A DNA stretch of 64,000 bases from Mesorhizobium sp. AR07. GTDB lineage: Bacteria > Pseudomonadota > Alphaproteobacteria > Rhizobiales > Rhizobiaceae. Shown here piece by piece: positions 35,965 to 45,136 of the stretch. The translations under genes and the position numbers were made by a program. The stretch lies in NCBI RefSeq assembly GCF_024746815.1, contig NZ_CP080525.1, positions 2,728,001 to 2,792,000 on the forward strand. The letters are read 5' to 3'. The stretch's first letter is position 1; every line of letters starts with the position of its first letter. The notes under the pieces are model-generated. The model was not told where the DNA came from. It did not search any database and was given only the letters and a program-made list of their open reading frames with translations.

Positions 35965-36273
35965 ATGTATGGACTGATCGGCAAGATGCGGGCGGCGCGC
36001 GGCCAGCGCGACGCGATCATGGATGTGCTGCTGACCAGCACCGGCGCCCTGCCGGGCTGCCTGAGCTACATCATCGCCCGCGACCCCGCGGATGCCGATG
36101 CGATCTGGGTCACCGAAGTGTGGACCGATGCAGAAAGCCACAAGACGTCGCTGCAGCTTCCGGAAGTCCAGGCGGCGATCGCCAAGGCGCGGCCGTTCAT
36201 CGCCGGCTTTGAGTTCCAGGTCGAAACCCACCCCGTCGGCGGCTTTGGCCTCGCCGATGGCAAGACTGGCTGA
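35965..36273 (+). CDS. Antibiotic biosynthesis monooxygenase-like protein
   Basis: The 102-residue product has the small ferredoxin-like fold of ABM/YgiN proteins (MYGLIGKMRA ... GCLSYIIARDPADADAIWVTEVW). ATG 35965 has AGGGAG upstream. Members oxidise quinols or act as heme-free monooxygenases; here it may be paired with the upstream SDR. Confidence 0.85.
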   Translation: MYGLIGKMRAARGQRDAIMDVLLTSTGALPGCLSYIIARDPADADAIWVTEVWTDAESHKTSLQLPEVQAAIAKARPFIAGFEFQVETHPVGGFGLADGKTG

Positions 36274-36337
36274 GGCAAGCATCCTTTCGCGACGCAGCGG
36301 GGTTCGCATCGTCCCGCTTCAGGTCTAACGTCAGAAC

Positions 36338-37441
36338 ATGGATTCCTCGACCGAGCCGCCACCTCCGGACCAGCCAGTTGCCGAGCGCATGGCGCGGATG
36401 CACAAGGCTTGGCAATGGCTGGCGATCCTTGCCGTCTCCGCCCTGTTTGCAAGCGCGCTGGAACTCGCCGCCCTGCCGGCGGCGCTGCTGATCGGGCCGA
36501 TGCTGGCAGCCATCGTCGCCGGCACCAATGGCGCCACGGTGCGCGTGCCGCGTCTTCTGTTCGGCGCCGCCCAGGCGATTGTCGGCTGTCTTGTCGCCAG
36601 CTCTATCTCGGCCGATATCTTTCCCGTCTTCTACCAGGAATGGCCGCTGTTTCTCGGTGTCGTGGTGGCGACCGTCACGGCCTCCAGCCTGCTCGGCTGG
36701 CTGATCAGCCGCTGGCGCATCCTGCCCGGCACCACCGCCGTCTGGGGTTCGTCGCCAGGTGCCGCCACCGCCATGGTGCTGATGGCCGGCGCCTTCGGCG
36801 CCGACCAGCGTCTCGTCGCCTTCATGCAATATCTGCGCGTCATCTTCGTTTCGATGACGGCGGCCCTCGTCGCCAAGATGTGGGTCGACACGTCGGGCGT
36901 CGAAATCCCGCCCATCATCTGGTTTCCGCCGATCGACCGCCAAGCCTTCGCCGCCACCATCGGCATCGCGCTCGTCGGCGGCCTGGCGGGAAAGCTTTGC
37001 CGGCTGCCCTCACCCTTCTTCCTCGGCACCTTCATCTTCGGCACCGTCATCCATCTCGGCCTTGGCGTGGAGATGCAATTGCCGCAATGGCTGCTGGCGG
37101 TCAGCTACGCCATGGTCGGTTGGTCGATCGGCCTGAACTTCACAAGGCCGATCCTGCGTCATGCGGCGCGCGCTCTGCCGCAGATCATCGCCTCGATCGT
37201 GGCGCTGATCGTCTTTTGCGGCGGCCTTGCCTTCATGATCAGCCATCTGCTCGGCATCGACCCGCTGACAGCCTATCTGGCGACCAGCCCCGGCGGCATG
37301 GACAGCATCGCCATCATCGCCGCCGCCGCGCAGAACGTCGACATCTCCTTCGTCATGGCGCTGCAATCGGCGCGCTTCCTGATCGTGCTGCTGGTCGGCC
37401 CGAGCGTGGCGCGGCTGGTGGCGAGAAGCGTGAGGGAGTGA
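36338..37441 (+). CDS. AbrB-family membrane protein
   Basis: The 367-residue protein has about ten helices and the Gly/Pro-rich repeats of the AbrB/YdbO family (PMLAAIVAGTNGATVRVP; WGSSPGAATAMVLMAGAFGADQ; TSPGGMDSIAIIAAAAQNV). These are often annotated as putative ammonia monooxygenase regulators, a label with no biochemical backing. Its 3' end overlaps in antisense the 3' end of the facing MFS gene. Confidence 0.87.
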   Translation: MDSSTEPPPPDQPVAERMARMHKAWQWLAILAVSALFASALELAALPAALLIGPMLAAIVAGTNGATVRVPRLLFGAAQAIVGCLVASSISADIFPVFYQEWPLFLGVVVATVTASSLLGWLISRWRILPGTTAVWGSSPGAATAMVLMAGAFGADQRLVAFMQYLRVIFVSMTAALVAKMWVDTSGVEIPPIIWFPPIDRQAFAATIGIALVGGLAGKLCRLPSPFFLGTFIFGTVIHLGLGVEMQLPQWLLAVSYAMVGWSIGLNFTRPILRHAARALPQIIASIVALIVFCGGLAFMISHLLGIDPLTAYLATSPGGMDSIAIIAAAAQNVDISFVMALQSARFLIVLLVGPSVARLVARSVRE

Positions 37442-38742
37442 TCTTGACGAGGGCCGACTGACCCTAAGCTCCGGGCTGGGTCGCCATCGACGACGAAATG
37501 GAAGCGTCCCGCGTCGAAATTCATCCGCAGGTGGCGATATCTCACGAGATAACCGACCCCGACGAGCGCCGCCGCAAATCCGGCAACAGCGCCCACGCCA
37601 AGCGCCCAGCGCGGGCCGACATCGTCGGCCACCCAACCGACCACCGGCGCGCCGAGAGCAGTGCCGCCCAGTGTTATGGCCAAAAGTATAGCCATCACCC
37701 GCCCGCGCATGGCGGGATCGGTGGAGAGCTGTACCAGGCTGATCGTCGAAGTGGTCATCGTCTGCGCGGAAATGCCGATGACGACAAGCACAAGACCGAA
37801 CAACCAATAGTTGGGCATGATCGCGGCCAGGCCGAAGCCGAGGCCGAGGATCGCGGCGCCGGCCAGAAGAAACGCCAGGCGGGGTTGCTCGCGCCGGGCG
37901 GCCAGCAGCGCACCGGTGACAGATCCGATCGCCATGATCGACGTCAGCAACCCGTATTGGCTGGCGCCTGCGTGAAAGACGGAGACGGACATGGTCGAGA
38001 TGAAGATCGGGAAGTTGAGCCCGAAGCTACCGATCAGGAGAAGCATGAGCAGGATGGCTTTGAGGTCGGGGCGCTTCCAGACATAGCGGAAGCCTTCGGC
38101 AAGGCTGCCGCGGCTTCGCTGCGCCCTATCCTTCAGGTGCAGCTCACCGATGCGCAACAGGCAAAGCGACGACAGGACGGCGGCAAACGAGGCCGCGTTG
38201 ATCAGGAAGACCCAGCCGGAGCCAAGCGAAGCGATGAGGGCGCCGGCGACCGCCGGGCCGATCATCCGCGCCACGTTGAAGGACGTGGAATTCAGCGCCA
38301 CCGCGTTCGACAAATCGGCCTCGCCGACCAGATCCGAGACGAACGTCTGGCGCGCCGGCGAATCGAATGCGGTGGCGCAGCCGAGCAGGAAAGCAAACAC
38401 ATAGACGTGCCACAGCTGGACAAGCCCGGCGACCGTGAGCAGACCGAGGCCGAGCGCAAGCAGGCCCATGGCGCCTTGCGTGGCCAGCAGCAACTTGCGT
38501 CGGTCGAGATGATCGGCGGCCAAACCGGTCCACGGCAACAGGAGGATCTGCGGCGCGAACTGCAACGCCATCACCACGCCCATGGCGGTTGCGTTGTTGT
38601 GGGTCAGCTGGGTCAGCACCACCCAATCCTGGGCGGTGCGCTGCATCCATGTTCCGACATTGGATACGATCGCGCCGCCAGCCCAGATCCGATAGTTGAA
38701 ATTGGCCAGTGAACGGAAAGTGCCCTTCGCCGGACTGCTCAT
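37273..38742 (-). CDS. MFS transporter with antisense-overlapping C-terminus
   Basis: The 489-residue frame is an EntS-like MFS exporter of twelve helices (start 38742; SNVGTWMQRTAQDWVV, AADHLDRRKLLLATQ). The recognisable transporter ends near residue 425 (YRHLRMNFDAGRFHFVVDGD). The last 60 residues run in antisense through the end of the AbrB-like gene and look like read-on, with no MFS character. It overlaps the upstream small membrane gene by four bases. It is the last gene of the MarR-led operon. Confidence 0.85.
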   Translation of the reverse strand: MSSPAKGTFRSLANFNYRIWAGGAIVSNVGTWMQRTAQDWVVLTQLTHNNATAMGVVMALQFAPQILLLPWTGLAADHLDRRKLLLATQGAMGLLALGLGLLTVAGLVQLWHVYVFAFLLGCATAFDSPARQTFVSDLVGEADLSNAVALNSTSFNVARMIGPAVAGALIASLGSGWVFLINAASFAAVLSSLCLLRIGELHLKDRAQRSRGSLAEGFRYVWKRPDLKAILLMLLLIGSFGLNFPIFISTMSVSVFHAGASQYGLLTSIMAIGSVTGALLAARREQPRLAFLLAGAAILGLGFGLAAIMPNYWLFGLVLVVIGISAQTMTTSTISLVQLSTDPAMRGRVMAILLAITLGGTALGAPVVGWVADDVGPRWALGVGAVAGFAAALVGVGYLVRYRHLRMNFDAGRFHFVVDGDPARSLGSVGPRQDHSLTLLATSRATLGPTSSTIRKRADCSAMTKEMSTFCAAAAMMAMLSMPPGLVAR

Positions 38743-39068
38743 CCGTCGACCGGGGAATTGCCGCCGTTGAATCGGCCGAACATGCGCGCCGACACCAATC
38801 CCATCAGGAGGGCGCCCAGCCCAAGGGCGACGACGTCAGGCGTGGACCGCAGATCGAAATTTCCGACACGGATCACCAGAAGATAGGCGATCACCAGGTT
38901 CAGAAATCCCCACAGCACGTTCACGGTCGAGGACGATTGGCCTTGGCCGTGCGGCTTGGCGAACGGGCTTTGAAAAGATCGTCCCATAACGCCGCTGACA
39001 AGATGCGGCACGGCATTTGTCAGAAAGGCGCCGCCGAACAGATAGGACACATGGTCGATCCATTGCAT
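38739..39068 (-). CDS. Small three-helix membrane protein in MarR operon
   Basis: The 109-residue protein has hydrophobic segments at about 5-25, 48-68 and 80-98. Its start reads MQWIDHVSYLFGGAFLTNAV. It overlaps the next gene by four bases (ATGA) and lies two nt after the hydrolase, so it belongs to the same transcript. I cannot assign a family. Confidence 0.8.
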   Translation of the reverse strand: MQWIDHVSYLFGGAFLTNAVPHLVSGVMGRSFQSPFAKPHGQGQSSSTVNVLWGFLNLVIAYLLVIRVGNFDLRSTPDVVALGLGALLMGLVSARMFGRFNGGNSPVDG

Positions 39069-39070
39069 CG

Positions 39071-39634
39071 TCAGGCACTCCTCTTCGCGAGCAGATCGAT
39101 GATGTCCAACGTGGTGCCGGTTTCGCCCAGCCTGGGGAAAATATGCACGATGCTGTTGGTGTGGGCATCGAGGTTCGTATCGGTCATGGCGTCGAGAGCC
39201 AGGGTGACGTTGAACCCGAGATCGCGGGCATGGCGAGCCGTCGCTTCAACGCCCATGCTGGTGGATACGCCGACGATCACGACTTGGGTGACGTTCCGGC
39301 TCTTCAGATAGGCTTCGAGATCGGTATTCGTGAATGCGCCCGCCGTGCGCTTGGTAACCGTGTGGTCGCCCGGCCGCTGCCTCAACTCGGGCACAATATC
39401 CATCCAGCCGGCGGGAAAGGCCGTCACGCGAGGCGCCTGCTCCGTTCGGCCCGGAGGCGCGCCGGCAACGTTGACGAGCACGACCGGCAAGCCGCGGCTG
39501 CGGAACGTGTCGGCGAGTGTGCTGGCCTGCTTCACGACCTCGGCCGTCGGATGGACGGTGGGCGAGGAGACCAAACCCTTCTGCAGGTCGACGACGATGA
39601 GTGCTGTTTTCTGGTCAAGCGTGGTGACTGCCAT
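39071..39634 (-). CDS. Isochorismatase-like hydrolase lacking the usual Cys
   Basis: The 187-residue protein keeps the Asp (ALIVVDLQKGLV) and Lys (VTKRTAGAFTNTDLEAYL) of the family. At the nucleophile site it reads VVIVGVSTSMGVEATARHA: the Cys is replaced within TSMG. This is a known variant subgroup whose activity is uncertain. It is the second gene of the MarR operon. Confidence 0.85.
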   Translation of the reverse strand: MAVTTLDQKTALIVVDLQKGLVSSPTVHPTAEVVKQASTLADTFRSRGLPVVLVNVAGAPPGRTEQAPRVTAFPAGWMDIVPELRQRPGDHTVTKRTAGAFTNTDLEAYLKSRNVTQVVIVGVSTSMGVEATARHARDLGFNVTLALDAMTDTNLDAHTNSIVHIFPRLGETGTTLDIIDLLAKRSA

Positions 39635-39670
39635 CCGCGTTTTCCTTCCGATGATTGGAACAGCGGCGCG

Positions 39671-40141
39671 TCAGGAAGCGGCGAGCCGCTTGAGCAATTC
39701 GACGGCGCCCGCCAACTGCTCCTGTTCTTCGCCATCGAGGTTCGTCTGGATGGCACGGAACAGCCAGTCCTGCCGGGCGGCGCGCCCGGCGACGATCATG
39801 TCCCGGCACGCAGCCGTGAGCGACAGCAGGGTCTGCCGGCCATCGGCGGGATCAGGCGCGCCATCCACCAGACCGGCCACTTCCAGCGTCGACACAATGG
39901 CCCCCATCGATTGAGGGCGCATGTCCTGCGCGCGGGCCAACACTGTCACCGTGGCCGTCCCCTCGCGCTCCAGATGCAGCAGCACCGACTTCTGCGACGA
40001 GGTCAGGTCGCCGGCGCTCGCCTGCTCTCGCAAACGCCGAACCAACCTGCCGACAACTACCCGAAGCTCCGCCGCTACAGCCAGGGCGCGCGCGGCTTCG
40101 GGGCGGTTCTGCGGAGCCCGTTGATCTTTCATAGCCGTCAT
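39671..40141 (-). CDS. MarR-family regulator heading an efflux operon
   Basis: The 156-residue protein has a winged helix (TSSQKSVLLHLEREGTATVT; MRPQSMGAIVSTLEVAGLV; DPADGRQTLLSL). The start may be 40141 (MTAMKDQ) or 40132 (MKDQ). The operon continues to the hydrolase, membrane protein and MFS. A perfect palindrome just upstream suggests autoregulation. Such operons typically respond to a toxic or phenolic compound. Confidence 0.9.
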   Translation of the reverse strand: MTAMKDQRAPQNRPEAARALAVAAELRVVVGRLVRRLREQASAGDLTSSQKSVLLHLEREGTATVTVLARAQDMRPQSMGAIVSTLEVAGLVDGAPDPADGRQTLLSLTAACRDMIVAGRAARQDWLFRAIQTNLDGEEQEQLAGAVELLKRLAAS

Positions 40142-40148
40142 GTAGCAT

Positions 40149-40182
40149 GTATGAAGGAAAACTTCAAAGATTACCTTCATAC
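40149..40182. promoter_or_regulatory. Candidate MarR operator
   Basis: A perfect 9-bp inverted repeat, GTATGAAGG (40149-40157) and CCTTCATAC (40174-40182), with a 16-nt spacer. It begins eight bases upstream of the MarR start codon at 40141 and is likely the operator for the MarR operon. Confidence 0.65.
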
Positions 40183-40220
40183 CTGAAGTCACAAGGCCGT
40201 GAGCCGCTCGGCTCCCTGGC

Positions 40221-41114
40221 CTATCGCCCGACAGCAAGCCGCTCGGGAAGGAAATCGACGAAGACACGAACCTTCGGGGAGAGATGGCGATTGGATGGCC
40301 ACAGCATCCTGAACTGCCCGCGGCCGTCGATATGGTCGTCGAGAACGCAGCTCAGCTTGCCCTCGCGCAGTGCCTCGCGGACCAGGAAATCGGGCATGCA
40401 GCCGATGCCGAGACCAGCGATCGTGGCACCTTTCAACGCCTCCATGTTATTGCAGGTCAGCATGGAGCGCGGTTCGATACCGCCGGCAACGAGCGGCCAA
40501 TCCTGCAGCTTGCCACTGTTGGGAAAGCGGAAGCGTATGCCGAAATGTTGTGCGAGATCGCCCGGCACCTTGGGCGTGCCGTGGCGCTCGAGATAGGAAG
40601 GCGCCGCGCACAAAAGCAGCCGAAACGGCGCAAGCGGCCGCGCCACCAATCGCGAATCCGGCAGCTCGCCGCTCCGGATCGCGACGTCGATGCCCTCTTC
40701 GATGACATCGACGATGCGATCGTTGAAATCGATATCGAGCTCGATCTCGGGATAACGCGCCATGAAGTCGGATAGCACCGGCAGCAGCAGATGATAGGTG
40801 ACGATCGGCGTCGAGACGCGCAGCCGCCCGTGCGGGGTTTCCCGTGTACGCGACAGCATCGCCTCGGCATCCTCGATGTCGTCGAGGATGCGGCGCACCC
40901 GCTCGTTGAACAGCTTGCCCTCCTCGGTCAGGCCGATGCGTCGCGTGCTGCGCTGAAGGAGACGCACCCCGAGTTCCTGTTCAAGCCGGGCGACACTCTT
41001 GCCGACAGCGGAAGCGGAGATACCCATCGCCCGGCCGGCGGCGACAAAACTGCCGAGCTCCGCAGTGCGGGCGAAAGCCATCAGGCCGCTGAGACGATCC
41101 ATCGCATCCTCCAT
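40221..41114 (-). CDS. LysR-family regulator
   Basis: A complete LysR protein of 297 residues: winged helix at 5-64 (MDRLSGLMAFARTAELGSFV, SASAVGKSVARLEQEL) and a substrate domain with the usual group-CrgA layout (LLLPVLSDFMARYPEIELDI; ATIAGLGIGCMPDFLV). It is divergent from an MFS gene 135 nt away, which it probably controls. Confidence 0.92.
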   Translation of the reverse strand: MEDAMDRLSGLMAFARTAELGSFVAAGRAMGISASAVGKSVARLEQELGVRLLQRSTRRIGLTEEGKLFNERVRRILDDIEDAEAMLSRTRETPHGRLRVSTPIVTYHLLLPVLSDFMARYPEIELDIDFNDRIVDVIEEGIDVAIRSGELPDSRLVARPLAPFRLLLCAAPSYLERHGTPKVPGDLAQHFGIRFRFPNSGKLQDWPLVAGGIEPRSMLTCNNMEALKGATIAGLGIGCMPDFLVREALREGKLSCVLDDHIDGRGQFRMLWPSNRHLSPKVRVFVDFLPERLAVGR

Positions 41115-41248
41115 TCGAGCGTTTCAGTCCGGTATGTCAGGAGATCTAATACCATTTTGCCGGAAACCTCGCCGACCTATCTTGTCGGCATGACCGGCGT
41201 CGCGACTCTGCGGCATGCCGGTGGATCCTGCTTCAGATAGGGAAATCC

Positions 41249-42787
41249 ATGACTTTGAAGACCAGAACCGGCAGCGTCGCCAAGAGATGGCTCGTGCTGC
41301 TGTCAGCATGCCTTGCCGCAATGACGATGCCTTTGACCTTCACCGGTCCGGCCGTCGCCCTCTCCCGCATCGCGGCCGATCTCGGCGGCAGCCCGATCCA
41401 GCTCAACTGGGTGACGAATGCCTTCATGCTGACCTTCGGCGCCAGCTTGATGGCCGCCGGCGCGCTCGCCGACAACCATGGCCGCAAGCGCATCTTCCTC
41501 GCCGGCCTCTCCACCTACGTCCTTGCCTCGCTGGGCGCGATGCTCGCACCTGACATCGTCTGGTTCGACATCCTCAGAGCCGCGCAAGGCATCGGTAGCG
41601 CCGCCGCCTTTGCCGGCGGCGCCTCGGCACTCGCCCAGGAGTTCGAAGGTCCCTTGCGGCTGCGCGCCTTCAGTTTCCTCGGCACCAGTTTCGGCATCGG
41701 TCTCGCCTTTGGCCCGATCGCGTCAGGCCTGCTCATCAATGCATTCGGCTGGCGGGCGATCTTCCTTCTGGCCGCAGCACTTGCGGTTGCCGCCGCGGTC
41801 CTCGGCCTGCGCACCATCAGGGAATCGCGCGACCCGGACGCGACCGGCCTCGACTGGGTGGGAGCCGGCACTTTCACGATCGCACTGGCGTCGCTCACCT
41901 ATGGCGTGCTCCAGGCGCCGCAGAGCGGCTGGAGCGATCCCCTCGTCATCACGCTTCTCGGCGGGGCTGCCCTTTGCCTTGTTGCCTTCGTCATTGCCGA
42001 GCGCCGCGTGCGACGGCCGATGCTTGATCTCACGCTGTTTCGCTATCCCCGCTTCGTCGGCGTCCAGTTTCTGGCAGCAGCACCCGCCTACGCCTTCGTC
42101 GTCCTGCTTGTGTTGTTGCCGATCCGCTTCATCGGCATCGAAGGGATGACCGAGATAAAAGCGGGGCAATTGATGATCTGCCTGTCGGGACCATTGCTGA
42201 TCCTGCCATTGCTTGCCGGCCAGCTGGCGCGCTGGATCGCTCCGGCCACCATCTGCGGCGTCGGCCTGCTCATCGCTGCAGCCGGCCTCGTCTGGCTGAG
42301 CCTGACACCGCCGGTCGACATCGTGCTGGTGGCGCCGCTGATGCTGGTCGGCGTCGGCATTGCTTTGCCCTGGGGACTGATGGACGGGCTTGCCGTCAGC
42401 GTCGTGCCGAGGGAGCGCGCCGGCATGGCGGTCGGCATCTTCAACACCACCCGCGTCGCTTGCGAGGGTGTGGCGCTGGCGATCGTCATGGCGATCCTGT
42501 CGGGTTTCACGGCCGCGCAGCTCACCGCTCAAGGGGTGGCTTCTTCCAGGGATGCCACCGCCGCCGCGCAATTGCTGGCAACCGGCAATGTCAGCGAAAC
42601 GGCGCAACGCCTGCCGCAAGCTGGCGCCAGCGTTCTGGCCCAGGCTTACGAGACGGCGTTCGACAGGCTGCTGATCGTGCTGGCGGCAATCACCGTATTG
42701 ACCGCCATTGTCGTTTTCCTCGGCCTGCGTCGCGGATCGGTGTTGGAACACGAGACCGCCCCTCTGCCGGCATGCCAGGAAGGATAA
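41249..42787 (+). CDS. DHA2-type MFS drug exporter
   Basis: The 512-residue protein has fourteen helices and the DHA2 signature (NWVTNAFMLTFGASLMAAGA, LADNHGRKRIFLAG; FGIGLAFGPIASGLL). It should export drugs or toxins with proton antiport. The divergent LysR gene is its likely regulator. Its stop faces a small NTF2-like gene. Confidence 0.92.
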   Translation: MTLKTRTGSVAKRWLVLLSACLAAMTMPLTFTGPAVALSRIAADLGGSPIQLNWVTNAFMLTFGASLMAAGALADNHGRKRIFLAGLSTYVLASLGAMLAPDIVWFDILRAAQGIGSAAAFAGGASALAQEFEGPLRLRAFSFLGTSFGIGLAFGPIASGLLINAFGWRAIFLLAAALAVAAAVLGLRTIRESRDPDATGLDWVGAGTFTIALASLTYGVLQAPQSGWSDPLVITLLGGAALCLVAFVIAERRVRRPMLDLTLFRYPRFVGVQFLAAAPAYAFVVLLVLLPIRFIGIEGMTEIKAGQLMICLSGPLLILPLLAGQLARWIAPATICGVGLLIAAAGLVWLSLTPPVDIVLVAPLMLVGVGIALPWGLMDGLAVSVVPRERAGMAVGIFNTTRVACEGVALAIVMAILSGFTAAQLTAQGVASSRDATAAAQLLATGNVSETAQRLPQAGASVLAQAYETAFDRLLIVLAAITVLTAIVVFLGLRRGSVLEHETAPLPACQEG

Positions 42788-42798
42788 ACACCCGCGCG

Positions 42799-43113
42799 TC
42801 AGGCGATGACAAGGCTCGCTATGCGGTCGCCGTCCAGCGTGAAGGTCATGTCGCCCTCGCCGTTGAAGCCGTTGCCTGTGACGGCGATGCGGACGCGATA
42901 GCTGCCTTCCGCCATCGCGATGCGGACGATGTTGAGACGAGACTGCACGCCGATATTGTCCGACCGGTTCCAGCGCGAGATCTGCTCGCGCCCGTGGAAA
43001 GGCCGTCCCCAGTCGCTCAAGAATGCGTCCGCCGTGAATGTGTCGAGAAAGGCTTCCGTGTCGCCGGCATTGGTGGCTTCGACGAAACGGCGGATGGGAT
43101 CGGGCGTGGTCAT
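42799..43113 (-). CDS. NTF2/SnoaL-like small protein
   Basis: The 104-residue product has the nuclear-transport-factor-2-like cone fold of SnoaL-type proteins (DPIRRFVEATNAGDTEAFL, FTADAFLSDWGRPFHGREQI). Members are polyketide cyclases, isomerases or scaffolds; no catalytic group is obvious here. It is convergent with the DHA2 transporter and stands alone. Confidence 0.8.
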   Translation of the reverse strand: MTTPDPIRRFVEATNAGDTEAFLDTFTADAFLSDWGRPFHGREQISRWNRSDNIGVQSRLNIVRIAMAEGSYRVRIAVTGNGFNGEGDMTFTLDGDRIASLVIA

Positions 43114-43188
43114 TCTTCTGTACCCTAAGGTGCCCTAAGATTCGGGTCAGGCCGAGGCGTTTGCGGGCCGGCTGAACATCAATGCACC

Positions 43189-43965
43189 TTAATCCAGCCT
43201 GTGCATCAGGTCCTCATCCAGCCAGCGGCCGAAGAAATAGGCCAGCTGCTTGTGCCACCATGGCCAGTCATGGCTGACATCGCCGCCCCAATAGTCGACC
43301 CAGGCGGGAATGGACTTGTCGCGCAGGATCTGTTCCAGCCGGCGCGTCTCGACCAGCATCCGCTCTTCCCAGGCGCCTTGCCCGCAGCAGAAGATCAGCC
43401 TGAGCGCCTTCAGGCGGGCAAGCAGTTTCGCGTCGACGATGCCGGGCAGATAGTCGAGCGGCGAGTTGTAGAAGATGTCGCCTTCAAGCGCCTTGCCGAA
43501 GAAGTCGCGGGCCGAATAGACGCCCGACAGCGCGATGACCCCGCTGGCCAGTTCGGGAAAGCGGAAGACGAAGTTCGACGAATGGTAGCCGCCCATCGAA
43601 CAGCCCGAGAACAGCGGCTTCAGCTTGCGCCCGCCATTGGCGGCTGCTGCCGTGGACAGGAACTCCGGCAGCGCCTCCTCGCGCACATAGCGGAAATAGG
43701 CCTCGTGGCGGGCGATGCGATGGGCGGCATCTGCATGTTTGTCGAAGAAGGATTCCGAATCGATGCCGTCGACCGTGAACAGCTGGATGCGGCCGGTGTC
43801 GATGAACTCGGCCAGCGCCCCGACCCCGCCGGAATCCTCGAACTGGTAGAACCGCCCCTGCGAGGTCGGGAACACCACCACCGGCCGGCCGGCATGGCCG
43901 TAGCGCTTGTATTCCATGTCACGGCCGAGATTGCGGGCGAAATTCTTGTGATAGGAAATGTCCAT
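43189..43965 (-). CDS. Esterase of the EstA/D-type alpha/beta family
   Basis: The 258-residue enzyme has the nucleophile elbow FSGCSMGGYHSS and a C-terminal His (GGDVSHDWPWWHKQLAYF). Its Asp or Glu is likely in the FCCGQGAWEE stretch. Start 43965 (MDISYHKNF) lies four bases after the ATP-grasp gene, so they form one transcript. Linked esterase and ligase functions suggest a shared substrate. Confidence 0.85.
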   Translation of the reverse strand: MDISYHKNFARNLGRDMEYKRYGHAGRPVVVFPTSQGRFYQFEDSGGVGALAEFIDTGRIQLFTVDGIDSESFFDKHADAAHRIARHEAYFRYVREEALPEFLSTAAAANGGRKLKPLFSGCSMGGYHSSNFVFRFPELASGVIALSGVYSARDFFGKALEGDIFYNSPLDYLPGIVDAKLLARLKALRLIFCCGQGAWEERMLVETRRLEQILRDKSIPAWVDYWGGDVSHDWPWWHKQLAYFFGRWLDEDLMHRLD

Positions 43966-43969
43966 CGCC

Positions 43970-45136
43970 TCACGCCTTTTCCGCATGGATGTAGGCGACC
44001 GCTTCGCGCAGTGCCTCTTCATCTTTCGAGCGCATCTGGTAGGCGTAATTTCCCATGGCGCGGCTGAAAACCTCTTCGATTGCGTGATGGTGGACGATCT
44101 TGTCGCCATGGGCGGCTAGCACGTCCTCATGGCTGTGCAAATAGTGGAGCCGTCGCTTGCGGCTCGCATAGGCAGTGAAATACTTGCCCTCGTAAGGGCC
44201 GCCGGCGGCATCCTTGACCACCATATCGGCCCAGGCAGCATAGACGTCGATGTCGAATGTGTAGTTGATGGCATCGGTCATCCAGGCGCCCGGCGGGCGC
44301 ATGTTGACCTCCAGCGCGATGACGCGGTCGTCGTTGGTCTCGAACAGCTCGATGTGGAAGAAGCGCTCGCGCACGTCGAACGCCTTCAGGATCTTGCGGC
44401 CAGCCTCCTCGACCGCCGGACTGATCCGGGGAAAGCAGGTGTAACTCATGTGGCGGTCCTTGTTGACCACCTCCATGACGCTCTGGTCGTAGCGATGGCT
44501 GGCCGCCAGCACCACCTCGCCATCGCGGTTGACCAGCCCGTCGAACGTCACCACCAGCCCCTCGATGAACTGCTCCATGACGAAGGTCACATCCTCGGGC
44601 TTGTCCCTGAAGAATTGGTCGAGCTCCCCAGTGTTGGAGATCTTGAAGGTGTTCGAGGCGCCGGAGCCGCTGTCGGGCTTGACCACAACGGGATAGCCGA
44701 CGCGGCGGATGAAGGTCATGGCGCCGGCCCGGTCGGAGCATTTGCGCTGTGCGATGGTGTCGACGCCACTCTTGCGGAAGAAGGCGCGCATGCGGCTCTT
44801 GCGCTTCAGATTCTTCACGAAATCGAGTTTGGTGCCGTAGATGTTGAAGTCGGTGCGGATGTTGGCTTCCAGCTCCAGCCAATGCTCGTTGAGCGATTCA
44901 AAACGGTCGATGCGGCCCCATTTGTGGATGAAATGCCCCATCGCCCGGAACACCGGGTCGTAGTCCTCCATGTCGGCGACACGGTAATACTCGCTAAGCG
45001 CCGCCTTCAGTTTGCCGTCGAGCACGTCATAGGGTGCGTCGCCGATGCCGAGCACCCTGGCTCCGGCCTTCTTCAGCCGGTCGCAGAAATCGGCGCCGTT
45101 GGCGGGAAAGTGCGGCGAGAAGAACACGAAATTCAT
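43970..45136 (-). CDS. ATP-grasp ligase of unknown substrate
   Basis: The 388-residue protein has an N-terminal pre-ATP-grasp domain (MNFVFFSPHFPANGADFC) and the ATP-grasp lobes: nucleotide contacts in YPVVVKPDSGSGASNTFKIS and FVMEQFIEGLVVTFDG, metal ligands in FHIELFETND and VIALEVNMRPPGAW. It should join a carboxylate to an amine or another nucleophile. AGGGGG upstream of ATG 45136 supports the start. It is followed four bases later by an esterase. Confidence 0.87.
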   Translation of the reverse strand: MNFVFFSPHFPANGADFCDRLKKAGARVLGIGDAPYDVLDGKLKAALSEYYRVADMEDYDPVFRAMGHFIHKWGRIDRFESLNEHWLELEANIRTDFNIYGTKLDFVKNLKRKSRMRAFFRKSGVDTIAQRKCSDRAGAMTFIRRVGYPVVVKPDSGSGASNTFKISNTGELDQFFRDKPEDVTFVMEQFIEGLVVTFDGLVNRDGEVVLAASHRYDQSVMEVVNKDRHMSYTCFPRISPAVEEAGRKILKAFDVRERFFHIELFETNDDRVIALEVNMRPPGAWMTDAINYTFDIDVYAAWADMVVKDAAGGPYEGKYFTAYASRKRRLHYLHSHEDVLAAHGDKIVHHHAIEEVFSRAMGNYAYQMRSKDEEALREAVAYIHAEKA

